In this document: piece after piece, positions 28,263 to 40,299 of the stretch
Position numbering within the stretch: the first letter of the stretch is position 1
Layout of the letters: each line of letters begins with the position of its first letter
NCBI RefSeq assembly: GCF_963678635.1
Contig: NC_087065.1
Span: 684,001 to 748,000 of the forward strand
Origin: Symsagittifera roscoffensis
Lineage: Eukaryota; Xenacoelomorpha; Acoela; Convolutidae
Direction: 5' to 3'
Length of the DNA stretch: 64,000 bases
The notes under the pieces: model-generated
Told to the model about the DNA's origin: nothing
What the model saw: the letters and a program-made list of their open reading frames with translations, nothing else
The model's database searches: none
Position numbers and translations under genes: made by a program

Positions 28263-28650
28263 AGTAACTCGCCTACTACCTAGTATATCGTGAAGCGGAC
28301 AAGGCGCTCCCAGAAACTTCCTTTAAGGGGTGCACCTGGCGGGTTAAACTTGCAAGCAAATGGTCGGAGCCATGCCGTTCCAGTTCTTGATGCAGGCATT
28401 TAAAGTAATTCCTTTTCCGCACCAACGAGATTGTGCTTGATGTACCACGAGGCGCAATGAGTCGTTCAATGCCCATGACAAAAGAACTAGTGTCCAGAGA
28501 TGGTACAATCTCAAGGTGTACAGCCCTAGTGGTGAGGCAAGTGAAAAGAAATCCCCAACTTTTTTCAGTGCTTCTGCAAACCGGAACTTAAAGCTGTCCA
28601 AAGTAAACCACACCCTTATGATTACAGAGTGGTAGCTTATATCCAAAGAT
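28263..28650 (-). pseudogene. BEL/Pao integrase catalytic core
   Basis: Across two frames the minus strand shows LEIVPSLDTSSFVMGIERLI-type residues, then APRGTSSTI, and after a frameshift NPPGAPLKGSFWERLVR: landmarks of the BEL integrase core. The second catalytic region is mutated (SLVRKRNY/SRWCGKG where an Asp-Asn-Gly motif is usual), so it is inactive. Confidence 0.8.
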
Positions 28651-29210
28651 TTGACAAAAAAAAATTGAACATAATTGGCTGGATGGTACTTGCTTTGCGT
28701 TTACGGCATGTTACACATTGATTTTGGAAGTAGTCGACTCAACCCAACTATTGCATACTTCATTTTTAAGACGGAGCGCATGTAGTCTAAACCTTAAAAA
28801 TGAAAAAACTTATGGTGGAGGCTGCAGGCCAACAAGTGAACTAGGGTATGACGGGCGTCGGAAATATTATGTGCTTAGTATCAAACTCGATGTTAACTAA
28901 GCGAGCGATCCGGCACCTGGAACGAATGAAACTAGCGGGACCGATAAATGGAAAGTGTGTGGCAATTTTTCTGCTATTCTTAATAGGTTTGCCAGCGGCA
29001 TCGGTGATCCGTAAGTCCTTACCGCAAAAATGCTTATGATAAGTCCGCATCCTCAACAAAAACGCGACAAACTTTTTATAAGTTGTAATGGAACCGAACC
29101 TTTCCCAATTGAACCCGTTTTCGGGATGTTTGATGGATTTGACATCGGTGCCGAAGAAAGATGATGTCTCCAAACATTTATCTACATCACAAGAAGGATC
29201 TTTTAAACCT
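28651..29210 (-). pseudogene. BEL/Pao post-RNase H linker and integrase zinc-binding region
   Basis: Reads FNWERFGSITTYKKFVAFLL (linker helix), then FPFIGPASFIRSRCRIARLV and FDTKHIIFPTPVIP, matching the region before the H2C2 zinc-binding domain. The zinc-binding residues downstream fall in a broken stretch. Confidence 0.75.
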
Positions 29211-29394
29211 TTTTACTGATCATACGTTCGTCGGGTATAAACGGTCAATCATTAGTCCTGAAAATGCTCGGACCAATAACCCAACTGCTATTTTTGAGGC
29301 TCACGTGAATCGGTTTTAATGGAAGTTATTGGCCTCTAAATGAAAATGAACCAAAAAGCAGTGAAATTAGTTTTAAACTCCTTTCTTAGTTTAT

Positions 29395-29479
29395 TAAAAT
29401 ATGAGCAGGTGGGGGAATCGAACTTAGTCTCTCGGTCTGCTCAACTTTGATTGGTCTAGACCAGTCGGCCAACTGTGCT
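29395..29479 (-). other. tRNA-like sequence, copy C
   Basis: Minus strand: AGCACAGTTGGCCGACTGGT, then GTTCGATTCCCCC. The ends can partly pair (AGCA/TGCT). Sits at an internal junction with integrase sequence, like copies A, B and D. Confidence 0.6.
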
Positions 29480-29489
29480 TATGGGATGT

Positions 29490-30050
29490 TTATTTTATGG
29501 TTAATGTATTTTTACACAAGCTGAATTTGCCTAGTAACTGAATCGGCGCTTGAGTTAGCGTACGACTGCACTCGCACGTACCTTTTCTTGTGCTCGACGT
29601 GTTTCCAGGTGAAAGCGAAGGAAAGACGTCGACGTTGATATTTAACAAGGGCGGATGGTGCGGAACCGTCCTATCCATAATGTAACTTAACGATTCGGGC
29701 GAGCGGGTGGTACCCACGCAGACTATCGGGCTCAATCACCCATACCAGATCGCACGTCTTAAGCGTGAAATCAGATTGAGTGTTCCCCTTGACACGCTTG
29801 TTCAGTGAAGGAACATACTCGCTAAGCCAACGAGACCAAATAGCGTTAGCGTACGACTGCGCTCGCACGTACCTTTTCTTGTGCTCGACGTGATTCCAGG
29901 TGAAATCGAAGAAAAGTTTGTGGCATGTTGTCCAAGCATAAAATGGTTTGGGGTTAACGCTTCTAGCTCACGTGAATCGGTTTTAACGGAAGTTATTGGC
30001 CTCTAAATGAAAACCTGCTCATCTAAGCAGAGTACTGTTCCTAACGCCTC
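29490..30050 (-). pseudogene. BEL/Pao integrase C-terminal domain (copy 2, partly duplicated)
   Basis: Same motif set as 27722-28262 (RAQSYANAIWSRWLSEYVP, SLNKRVKGN, DLVWVIEPDSL). A short part is repeated at 29550-29625. It joins RT C-terminal sequence at 30041-30060 through a deletion junction. Confidence 0.8.
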
Positions 30051-30570
30051 TTCCTAACATACCAGAGTGCCAATTGAGAAACTTGATTCTGATGTTCCGG
30101 TAATTCGGCATCCTAAATCGGCTGATGATTTTCCAAATATCTTTGATCAAAAGAAGAGCCCTAACTGTGTAAGGAACTACTAATCCAGCAGGGTCAAACA
30201 CAGAAGAGACGAAACTCGGAACGATTCGTTGAGATATTTTCCTGGTCGAGAGGACGATCCACACCTCTGCTAACAAACAGTTTGTATTTCACATAACACC
30301 ACTTAAGAACTAAGACGTGTGAGGATTGTTCGTTACCGTTACATTTTTTTTGATAGGTGAAGACTGGGTTTCGCAATATTCGGGGTTCAATGCTAAAGTA
30401 ATTTCATCAGCGTTACTGACAAATTTATTCAAGTTAAATCCTCCCAACTTGAGTAACGAAACCAAGGTACGGCTAATTTTAATTGCATGGGTAACGTTCT
30501 AGAACGAATCCAAGTAATCGTCCATCTGAAATTCTTCGTTGATTACTATTGGGGCATCAGGGTTTGTGGA
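30051..30570 (-). pseudogene. BEL/Pao RT C-terminus and Pao (A17-type) segment (copy 1)
   Basis: Minus strand: QMDDYLDSF (RT catalytic box, near 30515), LGGFNLNKFVSN, then RIVPSFVSSVFDPAGLVVPY and KDIWKIISRF. FDP.GLV.P is the landmark of the Peptidase_A17/Pao region. RNase H sequence lies upstream of it here (30600-31000), the reverse of the normal order. Confidence 0.8.
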
Positions 30571-30599
30571 CTTGTTATCAATAACTGTTTTTCTCAATG

Positions 30600-31005
30600 C
30601 TTAAGAGATCCCCCGGATACTGGTATCAACTGGATTATCGCCGCTCAAAACGTACTGTCACTCAGCAATAGTAGTCCATTCGAGGATTTCGCTTACTCGA
30701 TTAGCGACGAACACAGGTATTGAGTCATTGTAGCTTAGCCACTGAGAAACCGTAATACTATCTGTCCACATGTAGATATGATTAATGTTAACGGTAAGCT
30801 CTTTCAGTATATCATCTTTTAGTCGTGTTGCAAGCAGAGCAGCGTGAAGCTCTACGTGAGGTATAGTTAGCGCTTTCATCGGCCCAACACGATTCTTATC
30901 AAAGATGAAGGATATTTGAGTTTTGTGCGAACTCATGAACCGCGCACGCAAAACTCAACCTCTTTGAAAACGCCCTGCGAGCTATCAGCGAACATTGGAA
31001 GCTCA
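30600..31005 (-). pseudogene. BEL/Pao RNase H-like domain (copy 1)
   Basis: Minus strand: KTQISFIFDKNRVGPMKALT, then IPHVELHAALLATRLKDDIL and YMWTDSITVSQWL, FVANRVSEILEW and DNPVDTSIRGIS. These are the conserved IP.LEL, TDS and NP.D...RG positions of the BEL RNase H region. One open stretch of 97 codons. Confidence 0.85.
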
Positions 31006-31029
31006 ATTTGATCGTCACGCTCTGAAAAT

Positions 31030-31460
31030 TAAGAGCGGGGAAAAGTCAGTTGCCCTAAGAGCCCGGATGGTGCGGAACCGTCCTATCCATAATGTAACAT
31101 AACGATTCGGGCGAGAGGGCAGACTATCGCGCTCAATCACCCATACCAGATCGCACGTCTTAAGCGTGAAATCAGACTGAGTGTTCCACTTGACACGATT
31201 GTTCAGTGAAGGAACATACTCGCGAAGCCAACGAGATCAAATAGCGTTAGCGTACGACTGCGCTCGCACGTACCTTTTCTTGTGCTCGACGTGTTTCCAG
31301 GTGAAAGCGAAGGAAAGCTTGTGGCATGTTGTCCAAGCATAAAATGGTTTGGGGTTAACGCTTCTAGCTCACGTGAATCGGTTTTAACGGAAGTGATTGG
31401 CCTCTAATTGAAAACCTGCTCATCTAAGCAGAGTATTGTTCCTAACACCTCTTCCTAACA
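31030..31460 (-). pseudogene. BEL/Pao integrase C-terminal domain (copy 3)
   Basis: Nucleotide copy of 29640-30050 with small deletions. The lower edge joins RNase H sequence near 31045, and the upper edge joins RT/Pao sequence at 31441-31462. Confidence 0.8.
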
Positions 31461-31900
31461 TACCAGAGTGCCAATCGAGAAACTTGATTCAGATGTCTTC
31501 CGGTAATTCGGAATCCTAATTTGGCTGCTGATTTTCCAAATATCTTTGAGCAAAAGAAGACCCCTAACTGTGTATGGAGCTACTAATCCAGCAGGGTCAA
31601 ACACAGAAGCGACGAAACTGACAAAGCGTTACTGACAAAATAATTCAAGTTAAATCCTCCCAACTTAAGTAACAAAACCAAATTACGGCTAATTTTAATT
31701 GCATGGGTAACGTTCTAGAACGAATCCAAGAAATCGTCCATGTGAAATTTTTCGTTGATGACTGTTTTAAATAACTATTTTTCTCAAAGCTTAATTGCAC
31801 TCCTACCTGGAGCAACACACCCTCTATACCCGCGGAGGCGGCGTACTTGTATTGACGGAATCGCAAAAGTACAAACATTTATTATTGGATAAGTTTGGAC
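31461..31900 (-). pseudogene. BEL/Pao RT C-terminus and Pao fragment (copy 2)
   Basis: Contains FHMDDFLDS (RT catalytic box near 31735), LLKLGGFNL and, upstream, FVLLRFRQYKYAASADIEG-like RT palm residues. Part of the Pao region is deleted near 31620. Confidence 0.75.
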
Positions 31901-32330
31901 CTATCCATAAGGACTTTTTAAGGATGTGCCGTGAAACATAGAAGCCACATGAAGGACTCGGCGCACCTTAGCCGGCTTCTTCGTATTCAAAACGGGATAG
32001 CACGGAAGATACCACACGCAATCGGAATGCTTATGTACATCATGCGGTTGGACAGTAACAACATAGCCTTTCCTATTTACCTGTCTAATTGTGTCTGCGT
32101 ATCTTTCGTGCAGTTCAGGGTCTTTACTCAACCTTCCTCCAATGTTTTACATTAGGCGAGCGAAGACTAATCATTGTTTGGCAGATTGACATTAATTTCA
32201 ATCCAAAGATTAGGCACAAGATATCTTTCGTCATTGTGAACGGTTTCAGAATTGAGGATGGGTAAAGCATGTTTATCCGCGACGGAACGGGAATCGACTT
32301 AATTGAAAGCTTTTTAATTTTTGAACACGT
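31901..32330 (-). pseudogene. BEL/Pao RT N-terminal region (copy 1)
   Basis: LSKDPELHERYADTIRQVNR, then KGYVVTVQPHDV, WYLPCYPVL and AKVRRVLHVASMFHGTSLKS: the start of the BEL RT (KGY ... WYLPHHPV ... K.R.V.D.S....SLN). Internal breaks lie near 32150. Confidence 0.82.
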
Positions 32331-32900
32331 ATCAGGTTTTTATCTGGTCAGTCAAAGAGGAATCTTCAACAGCACACTTGAAACACGAAGAAGTAAAATC
32401 AACGGACGGCGGCAACGCACCACTCAAGAACCAACCTATCGGTAGGCGAACAGAACATGGTGAGTTATCATCTTCTCCCAAGATAAACTCAATGGGTCTA
32501 GCGGCGTGGTAGTAGTCTTGTCCTATAATAACTTCAACGTCCTCTCAGGTTTTGAGTGGGCTTAAAAGGTGCTTGACAAACTAACACGCTCCCCTTCTAA
32601 ACTGATACGGTTCACCAGTGACCAAAACACCCGAGAGCGTGTCGATGCACTATCAAAAAAAACCACCGTGAAAACAGTACAATTCCACAATACATGACCA
32701 CCTTTACACAATACGCTCGACGGAAACTTAATTTTAATCTGTGCTTTACTAGATACCTTGGTATTAACAGCCAATATAATGTGAGTTTTTGGCCTAACTG
32801 GTTTTTCAGTTTTTGCCTAAGAGTTTTGTGCACGTAGTCTCTCACGTCCCCGGCCTTTTTTCAGCCAGTTATTAAAATCTAAGAGTGTTGAGCTCTGTCA
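32331..32900 (-). pseudogene. BEL/Pao aspartic protease region (copy 1)
   Basis: FFDSASTRSRVFWSLVNRIS contains D-S-A-S-T in place of the catalytic D-T/S-G, followed by LEGERVSLSSTF. Farther on, GWFLSGALPP-like residues occur. Matches the DUF1758-type protease of BEL elements; frames are broken. Confidence 0.65.
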
Positions 32901-34720
32901 ATTATGCCTAACACTATGGATGGAAAAAACTTCCATGCGATTAGGCGGAAGTTTAAAAACACCTTGGCTTAACAGGTTAACACTCTTTAGATCATCGTGG
33001 TACAAGGATTTGAAAATTCCTACCTTCCTATACATGGCAGAGGAAAAAAATAAACCTCGCATTAGAAGGCAAATTCTAAACTGGGAATGAAAAAGATGAA
33101 ACAGAAAATTGCAATGGCAAAAAGCTTGCACTTCCAAACTGAGGCATAGCCCGATGTTCTTGACTATAGATTCCAGGGTCACCTAAAGCTGTGTGCTCAT
33201 TCTTATGGCCATTACTTTTGATAATTGCATGAACGAGGCTGGCGGAAGTAGTGGGTTATGACAAAAATGGTACAAGAGTAAAGGTCAGCAAATTTAGCGC
33301 ACTAGGACTGGCAGGTGGTGCATGTGAATTAAGAGAGTCTACTCAACCATTAGTTCGAACGGTTGCAACTTTTGAAATGGGCTGACTTACTCGTGTCAAA
33401 TTAATTTCCTCTACCTTGTCGCTAACCTCAGATGAGTTATCCTAAAGACAAACGGTTTCATTTCAATTTCAAGTATTTGCTTTCTATGACTTTCAGCCAT
33501 TTGCTCCAGTTCCAGCTGACTTTGCTCGAAATTAGGACGATTCTCTTGCTCTTTAAATTTTATAGATACTTGATACTCCCTTTCCAGCTCTTCGTGGCGT
33601 CGCTTCACTCAACCTATTTCATGCCGTTTCTCACTGGACGACACAGTATGGACATTCGACGTATGACGAGTGGAAGCAGACGTATCAGACTTATGTGTTC
33701 ACGCTTTCTACTTTCTTTAGACCTTTTAGAATCCTTAGACTTGTTTTTAGATACTTCTGAATCCCTTGTTTGAACGTGACAATGTCTCATACCTAGTTTC
33801 ATGTTTGTACTCCTTGCACGCTGTAATGCCGGGGGCTGGGACTAACGGAGGTTCAAGGCTCAGTTTGTAACTCTAAGCTTCATGCTTTAGTTAACATTTC
33901 ATTTTGGTTACTTTTCTAAGCCAAAAGTCTTGCTGAGCAATAATTTTTTCAGGAAATTCCAATTTTCCCGCTAGAATAAGTAGTTAGTCATTTACTTCAA
34001 CAGCTTTTTCCAAAGCAGTTTTACAATTGTAAACAGCACTTTCAGTTTATTGCTCTGCGACTATTATTCTCAAGTGTTAATAACTTTTAAGCAGCTTTTT
34101 TTTTATTTACACGAGCTTCAAATAACTTGCGTATCTCCTCATAGAAAAATTCATACATGTTTTCACAAATTGGCACTACTTTACGGATGCTCACTAAATT
34201 GGAAACAATTACAAAAATGAGATGCTGTAATAATACGCAAATAAACCGATATTAAAATATCAACATTACTTTACAAAATGGGTTAACAAAACGGCTCCAA
34301 GCCTCAGCCTGCAACCTTTTTTTTGTGTAGCTTTTTGAGCTTTAAGGTTTTGAGCTACGCGATTTAAGGATGTTAACATTAGCGCTATAACGCTTCAGAA
34401 GGAGGAGAGTCTTTAACTCAAGGGAAGGAGGCCGGTGAAGCTCTTTTTACTTCTCAATTAGTAACTGGTCCTTGGCCTTAAGTTTAGAGATAAAGTCTTC
34501 GACGACGTTCAGAACAAGAATAACTGTTGAAACTAAATTTTCCTCTATATCCTCGGTTCTGTTCCGTCTACAGTATACGATCGCACCAACATTTGTCCTA
34601 TACCTCAATAACACATTGACAAGTTGCTCACTACTCAGCTTGCGGTTTTTGCTGCTGCGGTGCCTACTTATTGAGTTATTAATGGCGTCGCGCCAAATTA
34701 CAAGGTCGTTGCGTTAGGAA
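32901..34720 (-). pseudogene. BEL/Pao gag region (copy 1)
   Basis: Aligns with 36780-38415. Includes a charged coiled-coil segment, KRRHEELEREYQVSIKFKEQ then QSQLELEQMAESHRKQILEI (33411-33608). The N-terminus near 34715 matches that of copy 2. Many stops and indels. Confidence 0.65.
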
Positions 34721-34912
34721 TACATAGCGCTTTCATCGGCGCAATACGAGTCTTACCAAAGATGAAGGATATTTCAGTTTTGTGCGAACTCAAAAACCGC
34801 GCACGCAAAACTCAACCGCTTATAAAACGTCCTGCGAGCTATCAGCGAACATTGGAAGCTCAATTTGATCGACACGCTCTGAAAAATAAGAGCGGGGAAT
34901 AGTCAGTTACCC
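34721..34912 (-). pseudogene. BEL/Pao RNase H fragment (copy 2)
   Basis: Short piece matching 30880-31045 (KNRVGPMKAL-type region), placed between an integrase end and a gag start. Confirms rearrangement. Confidence 0.75.
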
Positions 34913-35325
34913 TAAGAGCCCGGATGGTGCGAAACCGTCCTATCCATAATGTAACTTAACGATTCGGGCGAGGGGGTGGTACCCACGCAGACTATCGGGC
35001 TCAATCACCCATACCAGATCGCACGTCTTAAGCGTGAAATCAGACTGAGTGTTCCACTTGACACGCTTGTTCAGTGAAGGAACATACTCGCGAAGCCATC
35101 GAGACCAAATAGTGTTAGCGTATGACTGCGCTCGCATGTACCTTTTCTTCTGCTCGGCGAGTTTCCAGGTGAAAGCGAAGGAAAGCTTGTGGCATGTTGT
35201 CAAGCATAAAGTGGTTTGGGATTAACGCTTCTAGCTCACGTGAATCGGTTTTAATGGAAAAGATTGGCCCCTAAATGAAAACCTGCACATCTAAGCAGAG
35301 TACTGTTCCTAACGCCTCTTCTCAA
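34913..35325 (-). pseudogene. BEL/Pao integrase C-terminal domain (copy 4)
   Basis: RAQSYANTIWSRWLREYVP, SLNKRVKWN, VIEPDSLRGYHPLARIV. The upper edge joins RT/Pao sequence at 35311-35331 by nearly the same junction as at 30050 and 31450. Confidence 0.82.
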
Positions 35326-35950
35326 CATACCAGAGTGCCAATTGAGAAACTTGATTCTGATGTTCCGGTAATTCGGCATCCTAAATCGGCTGATGATTTT
35401 CCAAATATCTTTGATCAAAAGAAGAGCCCTAACTGTGTAAGGAACTACTAATCCAGCAGGGTCAAACACAGAAGAGACGAAACTCGGAACGATTCGTTGA
35501 GATATTTTCCTGGTCGAGAGGACGATCCACACCTCTGCTAACAAACAGTTTGTATTTCACATAACACCACTTAAGAACTAAGACGTGTGAAGATTGTTCG
35601 GCACCGTTACATTTTTTTTGATAGGTGAAGACTGGGTTTCGCAATATTCGGGGTTCAATGCTAAAGTAATTTCATCAGCGTTACTGACAAAATTATTCAA
35701 GTTAAATCCTCCCAACTTGAGTAACGAAACCAAGGTACGGCTAATTTTAATTGCATGGGTAACGTTCTAGAACGAATCCAAGCAATCGTCCATGTGAATT
35801 TTTTCGTTGATGACTGTTATAAATAACTATTCTTCTTAAAGCTTAATTGCACTCCTACCTGGAGGAACACACCCTCTATACCCGCGGAGGCGGCGTACTT
35901 GTATTGACGGAACCGCAAAAGTACAAACATTTAATATTGGAGCAAGTCCG
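35326..35950 (-). pseudogene. BEL/Pao RT C-terminus and Pao segment (copy 3)
   Basis: IHMDDCLDS box near 35790, then RIVPSFVSSVFDPAGLVVPY and KDIWKIISRFRMPN. Almost identical to 30050-30480. Confidence 0.82.
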
Positions 35951-36360
35951 GACTCATCCATAAGGACTTTTTAAGGATGTGCCGTGAAGCATAGAAGCCA
36001 CATGAAGGACTCGAAGCACCTCAGCCGGCTTCTTCGTATTCAAAACGGGATGGCACGGAAGATACCACACGCAATCGGAATGCTTACGTGCATCGTGCGG
36101 TTCGACAGTAACAACATAGCCTTTCCTATTTACCTGTCTAATCGTGTCTGCGTATCTTTCGTGCAGTTCAGGGTCTTTACTCAACCTTCCTACAATGCGA
36201 AGACTAATCGTTTTTTGGCAGATGACATTAATTTCAATCCAAATATTAGGCACAAGATATATTTCGTCGTTGTGAACGGTTTCAGAATTGAGGATGGGTA
36301 AAGCATGTTTATCCGCGACGGAACGGGAATCGATCGACTTGTTTGAAAGCATTTTAAAAT
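35951..36360 (-). pseudogene. BEL/Pao RT N-terminal region (copy 2)
   Basis: Open for 132 codons: ALPILNSETVHNDEIYLVPN, then LSKDPELHERYADTIRQVNR, KGYVVTVEPHDA, WYLPCHPVLNTKKPAEV and LHVASMLHGTSLKS. The best-preserved RT piece in the window. Confidence 0.87.
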
Positions 36361-38415
36361 TTCAACACGTACGAGGTTTTTATCTGGTCAGTCAAAGAGG
36401 AATCTTCAACAGCACACTTAAACACGAACAAGTAGAATCAACGGACGGCGTCAACGCACCACTTAAGAACCAACCTATCCTTCGGCGAACAGAACATGGT
36501 AAGTTATTATCTTCTCCCAAGATGAACTCAATGGGTCTAGCGGCGTGGTGGTAATCTTTTCCTGTAATAACTTCAACGTCCTCTCAGGTATTGAGTGGGC
36601 TGAAAAGGTGCTTGACAAACTAACACGCTCCCCTTCTAAGCTGATACGGTTAACCAGTGACCAAAGCACTCGAGAGTGTGTCAATGCACTATCAAAACGA
36701 ACCACCGTGAGGAGACTTGTTGCATCCGAGGACATACCAAGTGCTGCTCTTGGCAACAAAACTTTATGCGATTCAATATCAAGCAATGGCTTGCACTTTC
36801 AAATCGAGACATAGCCCGATGTTCTTGACTATAGATTCCAGGGTCACTTAAAGCTGTGTGCTCATTCTTATGACCATTACTTTTGATAATTGCATGAACG
36901 AGGCTGGCAGAAGTAGTCGGTTCTGACAAAAATGGTACAAGAGTAAAGGCCAGAAAATTTAGCTAACTAGCACTGGCAGGTGGTGCCTGTGAATCAAGAG
37001 AGTCTACTCAACCAGTAGTTCGAACGGTTGCAACTTTTGAAATGGGCTGACCTACTCGCGTCAAATTAGTTTTCTCTACCTTGTCGCAAACCTCAGATGA
37101 GTTATCCTAAAGACAAACGGTTTCATTTCCATTTCAAGTATTTGCTTTCTATGACTTTCAGCCATTTGCTCCAGTTCCAGCTAACTTGCTCAAATTTAAG
37201 ACGATTCTCTTGCTCTTTAAATTTTATAGATACTTTATACTCCCTTTCCAGCTCAACTCTTCGTGGCGTCGCTTCACCAAAGCTAACTCATGCCATTTCT
37301 CACTGGACGACACAGTGTGGACATTCGACGTATGAAGAGTGGAAGCAGATTTACCAGACTTATGTGTTCACGCTTTATACTTTCTTTAGACCTATTAGAA
37401 ACCTTAGACCTGTTTTTAGATACTTCTGAATCTCTTGTTTTGAACGTGATAATGTCTCAGACCTAGTTTCCTCTAAATACTCCTCGCACGCCGTAATGCC
37501 CGGGGCTGAGACTGACGGAGGTTCAAGGCTCAATTTGTAACTCTAAGCTTCTTGCTTTAGTTTCCATTTAATTTTGGTTACTTTTCTAAGCCGGAGGTCT
37601 TGCTGAGCAATAATGTTTTCAGGAATTTCGAATTTTCCCGTTAACCTAAGTAGTTGCTCATTTACTTCAACAGCTTTTTCCAAAGCAGTTTTACAATTGT
37701 AAACAGCATTATTAGGTTATTGCTCTGCGACTATTTTTCTCAATGCACTTGAGTGTTAATAACTGTTGAGCAGCTCAAATTTTGTTGGTTTACACGAGCT
37801 TCAAATAATTTGCGTATCTCCTCTTAGAAGTTTTTGTACATTTTTTCACAAATTGGTACTACTTAACGGTTGCTCGCTAAATAGGAAACAATTTTAAAAA
37901 ATGAGATGATGTAATAATACGTAATTAAGTCGACATTAATATATCAACATTAGTTTACAAAATGGTTTAACAAAACGGAAAAAGACTCAGCCTGCAGCCT
38001 ATTTTGTGTAGCTTTTCGAGCTTTAACTGGTAAGCGGTCATACTTCTTACGCGTTTTAAGGATGTTAAGATTAGCGCTATAACGCTTCAGAAGGAGGAGA
38101 GTCTTTAACTCAAGTGAAGGAGGCTGTTGAAGCTCTTCTTACTTCTCAATTGGTAACTGGTCTATGGCCTTAAGCTTAGAGATAAAGTCTTGGACAACGT
38201 TCAGAACGAGAATACCTGTTGAAACTAAACTTTCCTCTATATCCTCGGTTCCGTTCCGTCTACAGTATACGATCGCACCAGCATTTGTCCTATACCTCAA
38301 TAACAAATTGACAAGTTTCTCACTACTCAGCTTGCGGTTTTTGTTGTTGCGGTTCCTACTTATTGAGTTATTAATGGCGTCGTGCCGAATTACAAGGTCG
38401 TTACGGTGAGACAAG
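36361..38415 (-). pseudogene. BEL/Pao protease and gag region (copy 2)
   Basis: Protease part near 36470-36760: VRFDSALTHSRVLWSLVNRI, then SLEGERVSLSSTF. Gag part near 36780-38415, with the N-terminal open segment 38139-38414 (DAINNSISRNRNNKNRKLSS ... IVYCRRNGTEDIEESLVSTG). Broken frames in between. Confidence 0.65.
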
Positions 38416-38547
38416 TAGTGATGAAGGTATTACTGTATTGTTCTCTGATAATCCCTGGAGTAAAAATTCAAACATAAACCTGGTTTCATAAAGCAAGTAT
38501 CTTTGACGCGCTTCTGCGACGGAGCGGGAATTTTGCGAAGCGCTTGA

Positions 38548-39281
38548 TCCAAGGAAGTAGCTTGATCCAAGGATTGAATACCATAAACTTAAGGGACTTA
38601 TGTCAATGCGACGGCTTCGTTACGCTTAAGTACCAGTGGGGTTGAAAAAGTAAGTAGGTCGGTTGAACTCCAACAACACACTGTAATCCTGAGGATGGAA
38701 ACAATCAATTTAACCCACTTAGTATCACCGTACCTGACAACTTAATATTACTATCACGCAACGAAGTCAAAATCCGGACGGGCTAAAACGGCTTTGAATC
38801 ATTTAAAGCCAACTAGCTTTCAGTTTTAATAGAGGTGGGTGAGAGATCAGCCAAATTGGTTCAATTCACGGGGAAGAAACCTGAGGATGAAAAAACTCAA
38901 TTAAATTTGCCTGATATTTCACTACCAGACCACTTAATGAGAAAATTGGTCTCCCCTCACAGCACAGTTTCGCAAAAATCTGGGGACTTTTTAAGAATAT
39001 TTTTGACAGTTTTCTTTTTTTTTCATATTTTTCAAACAAACGTAACATCATATATTACCTATATTCTGCCCCGAAAGCGGTGCAAACTAGCGCAAGTAAT
39101 ATTGTCTTTGAGACAAATTGCAATTGTGTCGGTTAGCCTTAATAAAAAAAACAGTAAAAATAATGTGTAACCCCCTTATTAGGTATATTATTAAATCGGC
39201 AGATGGGGAATGGAACCTACGCCGGAATAGTTTACCTGTACGCTCAACTTTGATTGGTCTAGACCACCCGGCCAACTGTGC
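38548..39281 (-). repeat. BEL/Pao LTR-like segment B
   Basis: Near-copy of 26993-27721. It separates an integrase end (39282-39670) from a gag start (38415), so on the minus strand it reads int-LTR-gag, the pattern of two elements sharing one LTR. It also has a tRNA-like block (39195-39281). Confidence 0.6.
39195..39281 (-). other. tRNA-like sequence, copy D
   Basis: Same layout as copy B: TTGGCCGGGTGGTCTAGACC on the minus strand, with the B-box weakened (GGTTCCATTCC). Confidence 0.55.
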
Positions 39282-39670
39282 TTAGTTGAAGTAATTTTTA
39301 TGTTTCATGTATTTGTACTCTAGCTTATATTTGCCTAGCAACATCCTCCGCCACTGAAGAAAAAACGGAGCAAGTTTAACGGTCGGCCGAGTGAGATCAC
39401 GCGTTGAGATCTTAACAAGGGCGGATGGTGCGGAACTGTCCCATCCATAATGTAGCGTAACGATTCGGGCGAGAGGGTGGTACCCACTAGGACTATCGGG
39501 CTCAATCGCCCATACCAGATCGCACGTCTTAAGCGTGAAACCAGACTGAGTGTTCAACTTGACACGCTTGTTCAGTAAAGGAACATAGTCGCGAAGCCAA
39601 CGAGACCAAATAGCGTTAGCGTACGACTGCGCTCGCGCACACCTTTTCTTGTGCTCGACGTGCTTTTTTT
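39282..39670 (-). pseudogene. BEL/Pao integrase C-terminal domain (copy 5)
   Basis: RAQSYANAIWSRWLRDYVP, LLNKRVKLN, DLVWAIEPDSPSGYHPLARI; 144-codon open stretch including non-element sequence upstream. The homology stops near 39665, where AT-rich DNA begins. Confidence 0.82.
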
Positions 39671-40290
39671 GCAAGGGAATCCATGCTGAACGAAAAATCA
39701 GCCAGGATTTTTTCACAAACCTAATTTTGAAGTAAATAGTTTTTTATGACGTGAGATATACTTAAGTTTGTCAACAAAAACCAGACCACGATTTTGACAA
39801 GTTAAGCTTTTGGCTAACTTTTTTTTCAAATAAAAAGTTATCAAAGTTTTAATACATAGTTTTGATTGAACTATTAAATTTTGTCTCATATAATTACTAC
39901 TCAACTGCGAGCATCTGTGAGATTTCTTCCCTCCAAGCGATGGAGTATTTTTCATATTAAAAAATTCTTGGTTTTTGTGTTTCGACAAAATGCAAAAACT
40001 GGAAGAACAAAAAAATTGTGATTTATGGAAAAATGTTTTTTTTTTATAAAAAAAATTTCATATAAAATGCTTAAAAAATAGTTTAATTTTAATATTTTGT
40101 ATTTAATGAATTATTCAAAATTGTATGACAATCTTTTCCACATTCGAAAACATCATTGATGTCATCATATTTCTTCTATTTTTTGAAGGCACTAATCATA
40201 GTAGTAATGGGTCACTTTTAAAGCGTCGCATCGTGTAAGCGATACTCTGCAATGTCATGATAGTGTTTCAAGTCGAGTCAATATACCTTT
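39671..40290. other. AT-rich DNA, no gene
   Basis: Homopolymer-rich. I see no gene or clear repeat. Confidence 0.5.
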
Positions 40291-40299
40291 AGCATCAAG

